A stretch of DNA of 64,000 nt from Vibrio sp. MEBiC08052. GTDB lineage: Bacteria; Pseudomonadota; Gammaproteobacteria; Enterobacterales; Vibrionaceae. This document shows positions 1-9,495 of the stretch, one piece after another. The translations under genes and the position numbers were made by a program. The notes below the pieces were generated by a model. It was not told the origin of the DNA, did no database searches, and saw nothing but the letters and a program-made list of their open reading frames with translations. Position 1 is the stretch's first letter, and each line of letters begins with the position of its first letter. The stretch is from NCBI RefSeq assembly GCF_001506075.1, contig NZ_KQ947475.1, positions 3,230,631 to 3,294,630 on the forward strand. Reading direction: 5' to 3'.

Positions 1-489
1 ATCAGCTTCTGCATCAATCCCTAACATTTTGCAAATGACCATCAATGGAAGCCGTTCGGCATAATTTTTCATAATATCCATACTGCCTTCAGCCTCAACC
101 CGATCAATTAGCATATTGGCTGTTTCTTCAATCATGGGTTGTAGCTTCTTGATTGAACTGGAAACAAAAGCTTTCATGATGAGCTTTCGCAGCCTGGTGT
201 GTGCCGGGGGATTGGACATTAAAACCTGTAAATTAATCATCTTCAATGCAGGTTCATCTGCTATTTTTGTATTTAGTTGTTTTTCGAGTACTGCACCGAA
301 GTTTTTACCAAAAAATTTATTCCTCAGTACATCTTCGATATCTTTGTGGCGAGTCACCAACCAAAATCCCAAAGGAGAATAATGTATTGGATCTTCACGT
401 CTTAAGCATTGATAAAATGGATATGGGTTATATAAAAAATCTTTATCTGTCGGATTAAAAATCAATTCATTTAGAGTTATGGTATTCAT
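1..489 (-). CDS. Cytochrome P450, N-terminal part (3' end beyond window)
   Basis: The minus-strand frame opens with ATG at 489-487 behind AGAGGA and stays open for 163 codons to position 1, so the gene continues off the left edge. The protein starts MNTITLNELIFNPTDKDF and contains NPPAHTRLRKLIMKAF, the C-helix motif of bacterial class I P450s (typical form DPPEHTRLRRLVxxAF). The haem-binding Cys region lies outside the window. It follows the last NRPS gene on the same strand with a 130-base gap, so it is probably co-transcribed and hydroxylates or otherwise oxidises the assembly-line product. The gap holds a weak AT-rich hairpin (arms 523-529 and 537-543) and no convincing terminator. The family is clear; the substrate is inference. 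Confidence 0.88.
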   Translation of the reverse strand, partial: MNTITLNELIFNPTDKDFLYNPYPFYQCLRREDPIHYSPLGFWLVTRHKDIEDVLRNKFFGKNFGAVLEKQLNTKIADEPALKMINLQVLMSNPPAHTRLRKLIMKAFVSSSIKKLQPMIEETANMLIDRVEAEGSMDIMKNYAERLPLMVICKMLGIDAEAD

Positions 490-619
490 AGCGTTCCTCT
501 TATTATCATCAACAAACTTAATATCATTCATTATTTGAATGATTACTGAATATCTATCACCCATCCTTTTGGTTCAGATGAATAATAGATATATCAACTT
601 TCTGGATTATCTATCTTTA

Positions 620-3600
620 TCAATCAAATATTTTGGTATCAGATAAATACTTAATTTTCTCTAATGACAAAATTGATATTATATCTTTATATTTTTCCAT
701 TATTTTATTAAGCACTTCTGGGTTATAACTATTTCTGTCATAACGTATATAAGCTTTTATGCTTTCATCTTGAGGGATTAAAGAAATATGCAGCGCTGAT
801 GCTCCTGGCTGCCGATGGAGCCAATGTGATGAATTTAAGCTATCTGCTTCACCGGTTTCTTCAGAGAATTTCTGGAATACAAGAATCGACTGACTGGCAT
901 AATGAGTGTCTTCCGGTAGTTGGCTACACTCCTGAATAACAATTGGCCCAACATATTTATATTCTTCCATAGAAATCTGGTTGAGATGTAATGCTTTTAG
1001 CCACACCGATTTTTCATAGTGTGGAGATACTTGAATCCGAACAGGTAAAGCTTGGAAAAAAGAACCCACCATCTGATCACAGCCATCCAGTTCTGACGGA
1101 CGCCCAGCAACAACAGTAGCAAAAAGTACATCATTCTCATGCGAGTAGAACCTGAGTAACAATGCCCAAGCCGCCTGAAAAATGACATTCAATGTAACTT
1201 GCTGAGTCCGTGCGAATACTTCCAACTGGTTCAGGCAATACGAATCCAATAACTCAATCGTATGATATGCGGGGAGAAAATTATGAGAGTTCTGGTCATC
1301 TGTGGACTGCTTCATCAATGCAGGATAAGGCGTATATTGTTTTTTCCCTGCTAAATAGTCTTGCCAGTACTTACGGCTGCCCCTCTGATCTACAACTTTA
1401 TCTTGTAGCCATTGGATATAACGGTAATAAGGATATCCCGGTGCCACATCCAGCTGTCGTTGACTTGCAAACTGGTCATAAAACGATACTAGCTCACGCT
1501 TAATGATATCAACAGACCAACCATCCAATAGCGCATGATGAAAACTCCATATCATTTTAAACGAGGAAGTAGAAAACCGAATCAACTGAACGCGTAATAA
1601 AGGCGCTTTTTCAAAAAAGAAGCCTGAGCGCCGATCTTCATCGAGCCAGTGCTCAAAGCTTTGTTCTTGTTCAGATTGCTCAAGATCAGACCAATCAAGC
1701 TCCTGAAACGGCAGAACGATTTCTTGATGAACCAATTGCAACTTCTCACCGGAATCCGACATCAGAAAACTGGTTCTTAAGATATCATGCCTTCGAACAA
1801 CACTATCCCAAGCCTGTTTCAATGCCTGAACATTAATCTTATCCAGCTCAGCAATGTATTGAACGATCAAACGCTCAACAGTAGAGCATTCCACCACTCC
1901 CAACTCTTGCAGAAAAGCGTCCTGTAAAGAAGCTAATGGGTAAACAGATTCAATTGAATCCGCTTTCCCGGTATCAACATAATCTTCAACCCGATATCCG
2001 GAATCCGGGATCTCCATTGTTTTTACCTGAAAGTCCGAGGTCATGGATACCGTCGTATACTCAGAAATGAAGTAAGCCAGTTCAGCAATATTCTGATATT
2101 CAAAAAGATCTTTCATGGCAATGCTATAACCTGATTGCCTCATCCGGGAAACGACTTTCAATGCAATAATCGAGTCTCCGCCCGAAGCAAAAAAGTTGTC
2201 ATAGATCCCCACTTCTGATTTACCAAGTACCTGCTGCCATATTTCTGCCAGTTCCTGCTCTAATGCCGAACTTGGAGCAGTATAAACTGTTTCCGAAGGC
2301 CCACTTTCCGGAACCATAGCGATTAATTTCTGACGATCAACTTTCCCAGTTTGCGCCAAAGGAAATTCATCAATCGCAAAGAACTGAGAAGGAACCATAT
2401 ACTTAGGAAGCAACTCATACAGATGATGCCGAATCCCTTCCTGCCAAGAGTCCTGCTGTACAGAAAGAATAACGTAAGCAATCAGACGACTATTCTCTTG
2501 TCCATCGGTTTGTGCAACAACGACTGCATCCTGAATATGATCTAGACGACGCATGACACTCTCAATTTCGCCCAACTCAATGCGATAACCACGAATTTTG
2601 ACCTGAAAATCACTTCTGCCCAGATACTCAATACGACCATCAGGGAGGTAGCGGACTAAATCCCCAGTTTTATATAGTTTTTTTCCCTTTTGATGATTCC
2701 ATCGATCCGAAATAAATCGTTCATCAGTTAGATCAGGGCGATGCAAGTAACCCAGAGAAACACCGCTCCCTCCTAGGTAAAGCTCCCCCGAAACACCAAT
2801 AGGAACAGGATTCAAATCAGCATTCAGAATATAAGCTGACGTATTATTGATAGGACGCCCAATTGTCGGTTCCCGAGTTTCATCTTTAGGAACCCATTCA
2901 TAAGTTGAATAGGTAGTATCTTCACTCGGGCCATACAGGTTATAAACTCTCTCAATGTGAGGTAAGGCATAAAGTTGCTCAACCAAATGGCGAACGAGTG
3001 GCTCACCGGCCAAGTTTACGATTTTGACCGATTCAGGAATAGCATGATGTTGTAATAGTGCTGTCACCGCAGAAGGAACTGAATTGATCAAGGTCACCGA
3101 CTCACGCCACGGAGACTCAGGTAATTGCAATGCATCTTCTACTAAAATAATCGTTCCACCAGAAATTAAAGTGAAGAAAATTTCGTAGACTGACAGATCA
3201 AAACAAATCGAGGTTGCGGCAAGCACTCCGGATAAATCAGTCTGCTGGTACTCTCGTTGTGCCCAGTCTAGTAAAGCAATCACATTTTGGTGTTGGATCA
3301 TCACGCCTTTCGGGCGACCGGTAGAACCAGAAGTGAAAATAATATGTGATAATGCATCAGCACTTAAAGATAGATTCAAATTTGTTGTCATAAACTGGCT
3401 GACAGTCTTCATTACCAAAGAATCATCTATCGCAATGACTAAATTGACCGATGATAGTAAGTCAAACTCAAGCTTCTCTTTTAAATGCAACTGAGATAAG
3501 ACAATCACAGGAGATGAGTCGTCAAGAATCGCTGCTAAACGATTCTCCGGATAAGCAGGATCCAGTGGAACATAAGCAGCACCAGCTTTTAAAATAGCTA

Positions 3601-5377
3601 ACATACCGACAAGCATGTCAAATGAACGTTCCAAAAACACACCAACATAGGTATGTTCATCAGCGCCCTGTTCCCTCAAATACCGCGCCAGTTGATTAGC
3701 CTGCTGATTGAGAGTCCGATAACTGTAAGACTTCCCATCACTATCTTTGACAGCAATAGACTCTGGCTGAATATCAACTTGCTTTTCAACCCACTCATGG
3801 ATAGTTGTAACTGAAGGCAACGCTGACACATTTTGATTCCAGAGTTGCAGTATCTTCTCCCGCTCGTCACCGGGCATAATTTCATAATCACATAATGAGT
3901 TTTCCGGTCGGGCAATCACTTCATCGACAAGTTCAAGAAAAGATGCTGCCATCCTCTCTATTGTTGATACTTCAAATAAATCAGAGTTATACAACCATGA
4001 ACACTGGAACTGTTCCCCTTCATCCGTCACGGTAAGAACTAAATCATGAGTTGTCCCACTTCCACCGGAACTGGAGGTATATAAAATCTTTTCAATAAGA
4101 TGCTGATAATCAGACGTCAGCCCCCGTTTATCGATACTATCGTGTGTCTGATTCCAGTTGTACATAATCTGGAATATCGGTGAACGACTGGAATCGCGTT
4201 CAGGATTCAGCTGCTCAACCAGTTTTGGAAACGGATAGCCTTGATTTTCCATCAAGTTCAGAATCCGCACATGAAATGCTTCAACCAGATTCCCAAAGCG
4301 TTCTTGCAAATTCAGCTCAGATTTAAACACTACGGTATTGACAAAATGGCCAACGACATTATTCATATGCTCATCAATACGGCCGGCAGTCGGTATGCCA
4401 ATAACCAACTGATTCTGATTAGTAAACCGTTGTAATAGAACCTGAAAAACAGTTAACAGGCAAACAAATGGCGTCGCATGATAAGATTTTGATAATGACC
4501 GAATTTGTTTTACTCTCGCGCTGTCTATTGTTAACTGACAGATATTTCCGTGACGGGTCATTCTGGCTGGTCGGGGTTTATCTGTAGGTAAATGAACAAC
4601 TGGGAGCCCACCCGACATTTCATGAAGCCAGAAAGCTTCGCTCATGTGACCTTCACTCGACGCCAACCAACGTTGTTCTTTTTCAACCCATTCATGGTAT
4701 TGATACGGTAAAGCAGGTAATGAAGCCGTTCCTTCATTTCTCACTGCCTGATAAAGAGTCATCAACTCTCTCATCATAATTTCCAACGACCAGAAATCGG
4801 CAGCAATATGGTGTACAGTCATGACCAATGTCCAGCTATCCGACGCATCCTGACGAATATCAAATCGCAACGGTGTTTTGGACAAATCGAATGGCTTATC
4901 GCTTTTTTCAGCAATCCAGTGTTCTAATATTTGGTTTGTTTGGGCTTCAGCGGACTCAATATTCCATTCAAATGCTCCCTGACGCTGAACGACCTGAACC
5001 GGATTCCCCTCACTTTCGACGTAAATAGTCCGTAATGATGCGTGACGCTGAACCAGTAGACGGACAGACCGGTGTAAATCATCCAGATCACAATCCTGCA
5101 CTAAGCTGATTGCTAAAGTTACGTTATAAGCAGGGCTTTCCGGATCCTGCTGATAGATGATCCAAAGAGATTTTTGACTATAGCTGAGGGGGTAGCGAAT
5201 CAGCCCCTTCTCCGGATACTTTTTCAGACAAGAAATTAACTCAGGTTTATTTTCTCTGAGTACATGAAGTAATTCTTGAGTAATTGCTGAATCCGGGCCC
5301 TGATAACGAAGCCGATCACCTTCAAGCCAAAGCTCAACTTCCTGAGCTATCAATTGATCAAACAGTTCCTGGATCAT
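620..5377 (-). CDS. NRPS, TubC docking-C-A(Ala?)-PCP-C, last assembly-line protein
   Basis: Domains in order (approximate residues): N-terminal TubC-type docking domain 1-50; condensation domain from 62 with HHIAADF at 188 (HHxxxDG with G to F, a variant I recall from C domains after PKS modules); adenylation domain 520-1030 with TSGSTGRPKG at 685 and A10 Lys at 1012; PCP with GGDS at 1065; a second condensation domain 1144-1585 with intact HHALLDG at 1279. The binding-pocket residues read D-L-Y-N-N-A-L-T-Y, closest to alanine-type codes I recall. There is no thioesterase, reductase or epimerase; the protein simply ends after the second C domain, which probably releases the chain by cyclisation or by condensation with a free nucleophile. 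The start overlaps the previous stop (ATGA) and has an AGGGAG ribosome-binding site. The family is certain; the amino acid and the release mode are inferred. Confidence 0.95.
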   Translation of the reverse strand: MIQELFDQLIAQEVELWLEGDRLRYQGPDSAITQELLHVLRENKPELISCLKKYPEKGLIRYPLSYSQKSLWIIYQQDPESPAYNVTLAISLVQDCDLDDLHRSVRLLVQRHASLRTIYVESEGNPVQVVQRQGAFEWNIESAEAQTNQILEHWIAEKSDKPFDLSKTPLRFDIRQDASDSWTLVMTVHHIAADFWSLEIMMRELMTLYQAVRNEGTASLPALPYQYHEWVEKEQRWLASSEGHMSEAFWLHEMSGGLPVVHLPTDKPRPARMTRHGNICQLTIDSARVKQIRSLSKSYHATPFVCLLTVFQVLLQRFTNQNQLVIGIPTAGRIDEHMNNVVGHFVNTVVFKSELNLQERFGNLVEAFHVRILNLMENQGYPFPKLVEQLNPERDSSRSPIFQIMYNWNQTHDSIDKRGLTSDYQHLIEKILYTSSSGGSGTTHDLVLTVTDEGEQFQCSWLYNSDLFEVSTIERMAASFLELVDEVIARPENSLCDYEIMPGDEREKILQLWNQNVSALPSVTTIHEWVEKQVDIQPESIAVKDSDGKSYSYRTLNQQANQLARYLREQGADEHTYVGVFLERSFDMLVGMLAILKAGAAYVPLDPAYPENRLAAILDDSSPVIVLSQLHLKEKLEFDLLSSVNLVIAIDDSLVMKTVSQFMTTNLNLSLSADALSHIIFTSGSTGRPKGVMIQHQNVIALLDWAQREYQQTDLSGVLAATSICFDLSVYEIFFTLISGGTIILVEDALQLPESPWRESVTLINSVPSAVTALLQHHAIPESVKIVNLAGEPLVRHLVEQLYALPHIERVYNLYGPSEDTTYSTYEWVPKDETREPTIGRPINNTSAYILNADLNPVPIGVSGELYLGGSGVSLGYLHRPDLTDERFISDRWNHQKGKKLYKTGDLVRYLPDGRIEYLGRSDFQVKIRGYRIELGEIESVMRRLDHIQDAVVVAQTDGQENSRLIAYVILSVQQDSWQEGIRHHLYELLPKYMVPSQFFAIDEFPLAQTGKVDRQKLIAMVPESGPSETVYTAPSSALEQELAEIWQQVLGKSEVGIYDNFFASGGDSIIALKVVSRMRQSGYSIAMKDLFEYQNIAELAYFISEYTTVSMTSDFQVKTMEIPDSGYRVEDYVDTGKADSIESVYPLASLQDAFLQELGVVECSTVERLIVQYIAELDKINVQALKQAWDSVVRRHDILRTSFLMSDSGEKLQLVHQEIVLPFQELDWSDLEQSEQEQSFEHWLDEDRRSGFFFEKAPLLRVQLIRFSTSSFKMIWSFHHALLDGWSVDIIKRELVSFYDQFASQRQLDVAPGYPYYRYIQWLQDKVVDQRGSRKYWQDYLAGKKQYTPYPALMKQSTDDQNSHNFLPAYHTIELLDSYCLNQLEVFARTQQVTLNVIFQAAWALLLRFYSHENDVLFATVVAGRPSELDGCDQMVGSFFQALPVRIQVSPHYEKSVWLKALHLNQISMEEYKYVGPIVIQECSQLPEDTHYASQSILVFQKFSEETGEADSLNSSHWLHRQPGASALHISLIPQDESIKAYIRYDRNSYNPEVLNKIMEKYKDIISILSLEKIKYLSDTKIFD

Positions 5378-8300
5378 ATTTCTCCCTCAACCAATAAATT
5401 CAACACATCTTCCTGTGTATCTATAACAACATCCTGTATCAGGCTTTCCGCTTCCCCGTCGAACGAGAAATGTCTCTCTTTTAGTGTCTGCAATGCATCA
5501 ACAGCCAGATCATTTAATGTCCCCCGACCCAGCAAAGCTTCTAATGAAAATATCACCCCCAGCGTTCTTTTGGCTTTGGTTCGGATATCAATCGCCATTA
5601 ATGAGTCAATCCCAAGGCGGGTGACTGGTTCATATAATGGAATATCCTGTTCATTCATTTGTAAAACCGGAGCAATCAGCGCACATAAATATAATTGGAG
5701 CGATTTAAGTTGATCTTCTTCGGATAACTGTGACAACTCGGTGAGAAAAATCCGAGTGTCCCCGGCAGTTGGCTGTGCACTATCCAGCATTCGGATCGCG
5801 TCTTCGTTAACCAGAGCAGCCTCAACCGACTGTAAAACCAAACAAATGGCTTTATCATCGCGAATCAAGATGATATCTGCACAGAGAGACTCCGGAATCC
5901 CGGATGCAGCCGATGGTAATGTTGTCAATTTCACCCAAGTCTTATACTGGCCTGATGGTTTAATATTCTCGTAACATGATATTTGGCTGATCCGGCTTAA
6001 TGCATAAGGCACCCCCGGATATATTCGGTTAATCAAAACCATCATGGATTGGTAGCAAGATTCGAATAATCCGGGATACACAGAGACTTCTGTATCGAGG
6101 GCCACTGTCTCCGGCATTTGTACATAAGCGACACATTGATCCTGAGTCGTCCAGCCTTTCTTCAGCCAACGATATGTATCTCCCAACATATATCCTGTCG
6201 TTGACAGATATTGGTAAAAATCTTTCCCCTGAAATACTTGCCCTGTTTCCTGAACTTCTTTTATTTTCTGTTCAGGGACAGCTTGAAGAGATTGCGTCTC
6301 GACAGAATGCATCTCTGCAGAAAAATGAATTGTCCATGGTTCAATGGAATCGGTATGTTCAACCACTGACTGACTGTATACCTGAACCTGCCTCGACATA
6401 TCTTGAGTATTCGTGATTAATGAATGTAACCGCTTTACTTCCCCGTCTGCGACAATACAGGGAGAGTGCCATGTCAGATCCTGAAGACGCCAGCAAGAGC
6501 TTTGATCAAATTGACGCCCCAGAAGCCACAACATTTCAGCATAGTAGGATGTTGAAATGACACAATGTCCCAGCAAAAAGTGATCGCGTAGTATCGCCGA
6601 CATGTCAGACTGGACATATTTTTCAAAACGAATATCACCATCTGCTGGCAAAGAAAGCTGCTTTCCAAGCAATGAGTTTCCTTCAGAAAACATATATGAA
6701 GCGGTCATATCAGACTTCCGAAGTGTTTTCTGAGAGTCTGAAAACCAGTAACGCCGCCGTTGAAACGGATACCTCGGTAATTCTATGCGGGTTGAAAAGC
6801 CCTTAGGATAAACACCTGACCAGCAGATATTTGCATGGCGGACATATAAATATCCCAGTGTTTTCATCAGTTGCCATTCATCCTGCTTACCCCGATCCAA
6901 AGAAGGTAGCCATACCACAGGACGAGATACCGAATGCCTCTCAGAAACCTGACGCCCCATTGACAACAAAGTATTCCCGGTACCGATTTCAATGTAAGTA
7001 TCAACATGAAACTGTTGTAAAGTCTGAATGCTTTTCCGGAACTGAACACAAGCCAGTACATGGTCAATCCAATACTGAGGCTGACAGATTTTATCAGCAT
7101 CGGCCAACTCACCAGTTATATTGGAAACAATCGGTAATTTCGGTGCAGAAAAACTGATCTTGTCCAACTCGTCACGAAATGCGTCTAACATCGGCGTCAT
7201 CAATGGAGAGTGGAAACCGTGAGAAACATTGAGCATCGTTGCCGTAATATCCATCGTATGCAATGTTTGCTGAATACGTTCTAAGGTCTGAATATCTCCG
7301 GCAAGCACAACCTGTCGTGGTCCATTATCGGCTGCAACCGCAACATTATCTTTGTCTGCGAGGATCAATGGCTTAATTTGTTCGACAGAAGCGAGAACAG
7401 ACAACATTCCACCCGGCTGAGCTAATTCGGCCATCAAACGTCCACGGGCACAAATGAGAGAGAATCCATCTTGCCAAGAAAATACACCGGCCGTACATGC
7501 TGCAACATATTCACCAACACTATGCCCCATAACAAAATCAGGCTGAATCCCCCACAGCTCCCACAATGCTGTCAATGCATATGCAACAGAAAACAAAGCG
7601 GGCTGAGTGTACTGAGTCTGATCAAGAAGATGGTGATTTTCTCCCCACAATACAGATAATAAAGAAACATCCATATACTGTAGAAATTGTTCATCCATTT
7701 GATCCAATACATGTCTGAAATGAGGCTCCGACTGATATAAATTCTTCCCCATCCCGACATATTGGCTTCCCTGACCGGTGAACAAAAATGCAATTTTCGG
7801 CTCCTGCTCCCCTTGCTCTGAAGTGAGCAAACCTGACGACTGGCGCTGATCGATAAACGCTTGTAGCTGTTCCGCCATCGACTGTGAAGTCTCAGCTATA
7901 GCAGCCAACCGATACGCAAAATCGGATCGTCTAACAGCACTTGCAGCACATAATTTATCCAAGCCAGATAGATTTTCACCTTGTAGCTTCGCCAGATAAT
8001 CAGCTGCGATATCCCGTAATGCCGAGAGACTTTTAGCCGACAGTTTCAGCATGAATGCCTTTCGTTGTTCCGCTATCGGTTCATCCGGAAGCTGCTTTTG
8101 AATAGGTGCCTGCTCAACCAAAATATGGGCATTGGTTCCCATAAAGCTAAACGCACTAATCCCGGCAACCCGAGTTTCCTCACGTGGTTCCCATGCCTGA
8201 GTCTGTGTCGGAATCCGGACAGGAAGTGTCTCCCAAGAAATTTTCGAACTAGGTGTTTGAAAATGCAGATGCGGTGGTATGGCGCGCTTTTGTAACGCCA

Positions 8301-9495
8301 TCACAACCTTACACAGACTCGCCATTCCTGCTGCTGCTTCCAGATGACCAACATTTGTTTTCACCGAGCCAACCCAAAGCGGTTGCTCCCGACTAAACCC
8401 CTGACGAAACACCTGCCCCAGAGCACCTAATTCAATCGGATCCCCTAAAGCCGTTCCGGTCCCATGACTTTCGATATATCCAACTGCTGTTGGAGTCAAT
8501 CCGGCGTCATCTAATGCGGCTCGAATCACAGCCTGCTGGGCATGGCCATTGGGGACTGTCAGTCCTGCTGTTGCACCATCTTGATTGACTGCACTCCCTC
8601 TAATCACTGCCAGAATATTGTCACCATCCGCCTGAGCATCGGACAATCGTTTGAGGACAACGACTCCGCATCCTTCTCCCCGGACGAAACCATTTGCTGA
8701 CTCATCAAATGTTTTACAATACCCATCGGGAGACAACATCTGTGCTTTAGAAAAGACCGAGCTTGTCTCTGGCAGCAAAATCAAATTGGTTGCCCCGGCC
8801 AATGCGCTGTCACACTCTCTACGTCTCAGGCTTTCAACCGCATGGTGGAGTGCGACAAGTGATGAAGAACATGCCGTATCATAAGTGATGCTGGGCCCGG
8901 TCAAACCAAACGTATAAGAAACTCTCCCGGCAGCAACACTAGGCGTTGAACCACTGCCCATGTAACCATTTAAATCATCCGGATTTGACTGAATATGAGC
9001 AGATAAATACTCGGCGCCACTGATGCCGATGAATACCCCGGTGTTTTTCCCATAGAGTTGTGCCTGAGTCATTCCCGCCTGTTCAAATGCTTCCCAACTC
9101 ACCTCCAGCAACATGCGTTGCTGGGGATCCATATTCATCGCCTCTCGGGGAGAAATTTCAAAAAAGCCCGCATCGAACAGATCAATATCAGAAAGGAAAC
9201 CTGCCTTTTTTGTCCTGATCTTCCAAGGAGCACGGATATCCGGATCGTAGTATTTCTCATTATCCCAGCGATCCGCAGGAACATCTGAGATACCATCATA
9301 TCCTTCACAAAGTCTCTCCCAGTAGACTTCCGGAGTTGTGACGCCCCCCGGGAAACGACATCCCATTCCCACAATGGCAATCGCCTCATGTTGTCGTTTC
9401 TGTGCCACAGTCAATTCACGTTTCATCTGAGCTGCCAACAACATCAGTTGTTTCGGAGACATTCCCTTAAGTTCATCAATAAACGACTTCATCAC
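5374..9495 (-). CDS. PKS module 7: KS-AT-DH*-ACP, no ketoreductase
   Basis: A helical N-terminal docking segment precedes KS (Cys in DTACSSS near 206, His in ESHGTGT near 345 and KTNVGH near 385), AT (GHSVGEY near 658, SHGFHS near 757, a malonyl-type variant), a double-hotdog DH-like domain (950-1240) and ACP (GIDSL near 1294). The DH keeps His and Gly of HxxxGxxxxP (HFLLGHCVIS near 972) but its Pro is Ser, and the catalytic Asp of LLDxxxQ is Glu (LFESCYQ near 1146). No KR or ER is present, so the beta-keto group should survive and the DH has no hydroxyl substrate from its own module. The ACP tail is acidic and should meet the TubC domain of the next protein. The first codon is GTG at 9495; an ATG at 9492, overlapping the upstream stop as TGATG, is an equally good start. 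Confidence 0.95.
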   Translation of the reverse strand: MMKSFIDELKGMSPKQLMLLAAQMKRELTVAQKRQHEAIAIVGMGCRFPGGVTTPEVYWERLCEGYDGISDVPADRWDNEKYYDPDIRAPWKIRTKKAGFLSDIDLFDAGFFEISPREAMNMDPQQRMLLEVSWEAFEQAGMTQAQLYGKNTGVFIGISGAEYLSAHIQSNPDDLNGYMGSGSTPSVAAGRVSYTFGLTGPSITYDTACSSSLVALHHAVESLRRRECDSALAGATNLILLPETSSVFSKAQMLSPDGYCKTFDESANGFVRGEGCGVVVLKRLSDAQADGDNILAVIRGSAVNQDGATAGLTVPNGHAQQAVIRAALDDAGLTPTAVGYIESHGTGTALGDPIELGALGQVFRQGFSREQPLWVGSVKTNVGHLEAAAGMASLCKVVMALQKRAIPPHLHFQTPSSKISWETLPVRIPTQTQAWEPREETRVAGISAFSFMGTNAHILVEQAPIQKQLPDEPIAEQRKAFMLKLSAKSLSALRDIAADYLAKLQGENLSGLDKLCAASAVRRSDFAYRLAAIAETSQSMAEQLQAFIDQRQSSGLLTSEQGEQEPKIAFLFTGQGSQYVGMGKNLYQSEPHFRHVLDQMDEQFLQYMDVSLLSVLWGENHHLLDQTQYTQPALFSVAYALTALWELWGIQPDFVMGHSVGEYVAACTAGVFSWQDGFSLICARGRLMAELAQPGGMLSVLASVEQIKPLILADKDNVAVAADNGPRQVVLAGDIQTLERIQQTLHTMDITATMLNVSHGFHSPLMTPMLDAFRDELDKISFSAPKLPIVSNITGELADADKICQPQYWIDHVLACVQFRKSIQTLQQFHVDTYIEIGTGNTLLSMGRQVSERHSVSRPVVWLPSLDRGKQDEWQLMKTLGYLYVRHANICWSGVYPKGFSTRIELPRYPFQRRRYWFSDSQKTLRKSDMTASYMFSEGNSLLGKQLSLPADGDIRFEKYVQSDMSAILRDHFLLGHCVISTSYYAEMLWLLGRQFDQSSCWRLQDLTWHSPCIVADGEVKRLHSLITNTQDMSRQVQVYSQSVVEHTDSIEPWTIHFSAEMHSVETQSLQAVPEQKIKEVQETGQVFQGKDFYQYLSTTGYMLGDTYRWLKKGWTTQDQCVAYVQMPETVALDTEVSVYPGLFESCYQSMMVLINRIYPGVPYALSRISQISCYENIKPSGQYKTWVKLTTLPSAASGIPESLCADIILIRDDKAICLVLQSVEAALVNEDAIRMLDSAQPTAGDTRIFLTELSQLSEEDQLKSLQLYLCALIAPVLQMNEQDIPLYEPVTRLGIDSLMAIDIRTKAKRTLGVIFSLEALLGRGTLNDLAVDALQTLKERHFSFDGEAESLIQDVVIDTQEDVLNLLVEGEI

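Noticed and set aside
116..382. 88-codon plus-strand frame at the left edge
   Set aside because: It is the complement of the P450 N-terminal coding frame, which has a start, a ribosome-binding site and a family motif.
1140..2000. Epimerisation domain at the end of the last NRPS
   Set aside because: The active site reads HHALLDGWS, a condensation-type sequence, and E-domain-specific motifs were not seen.
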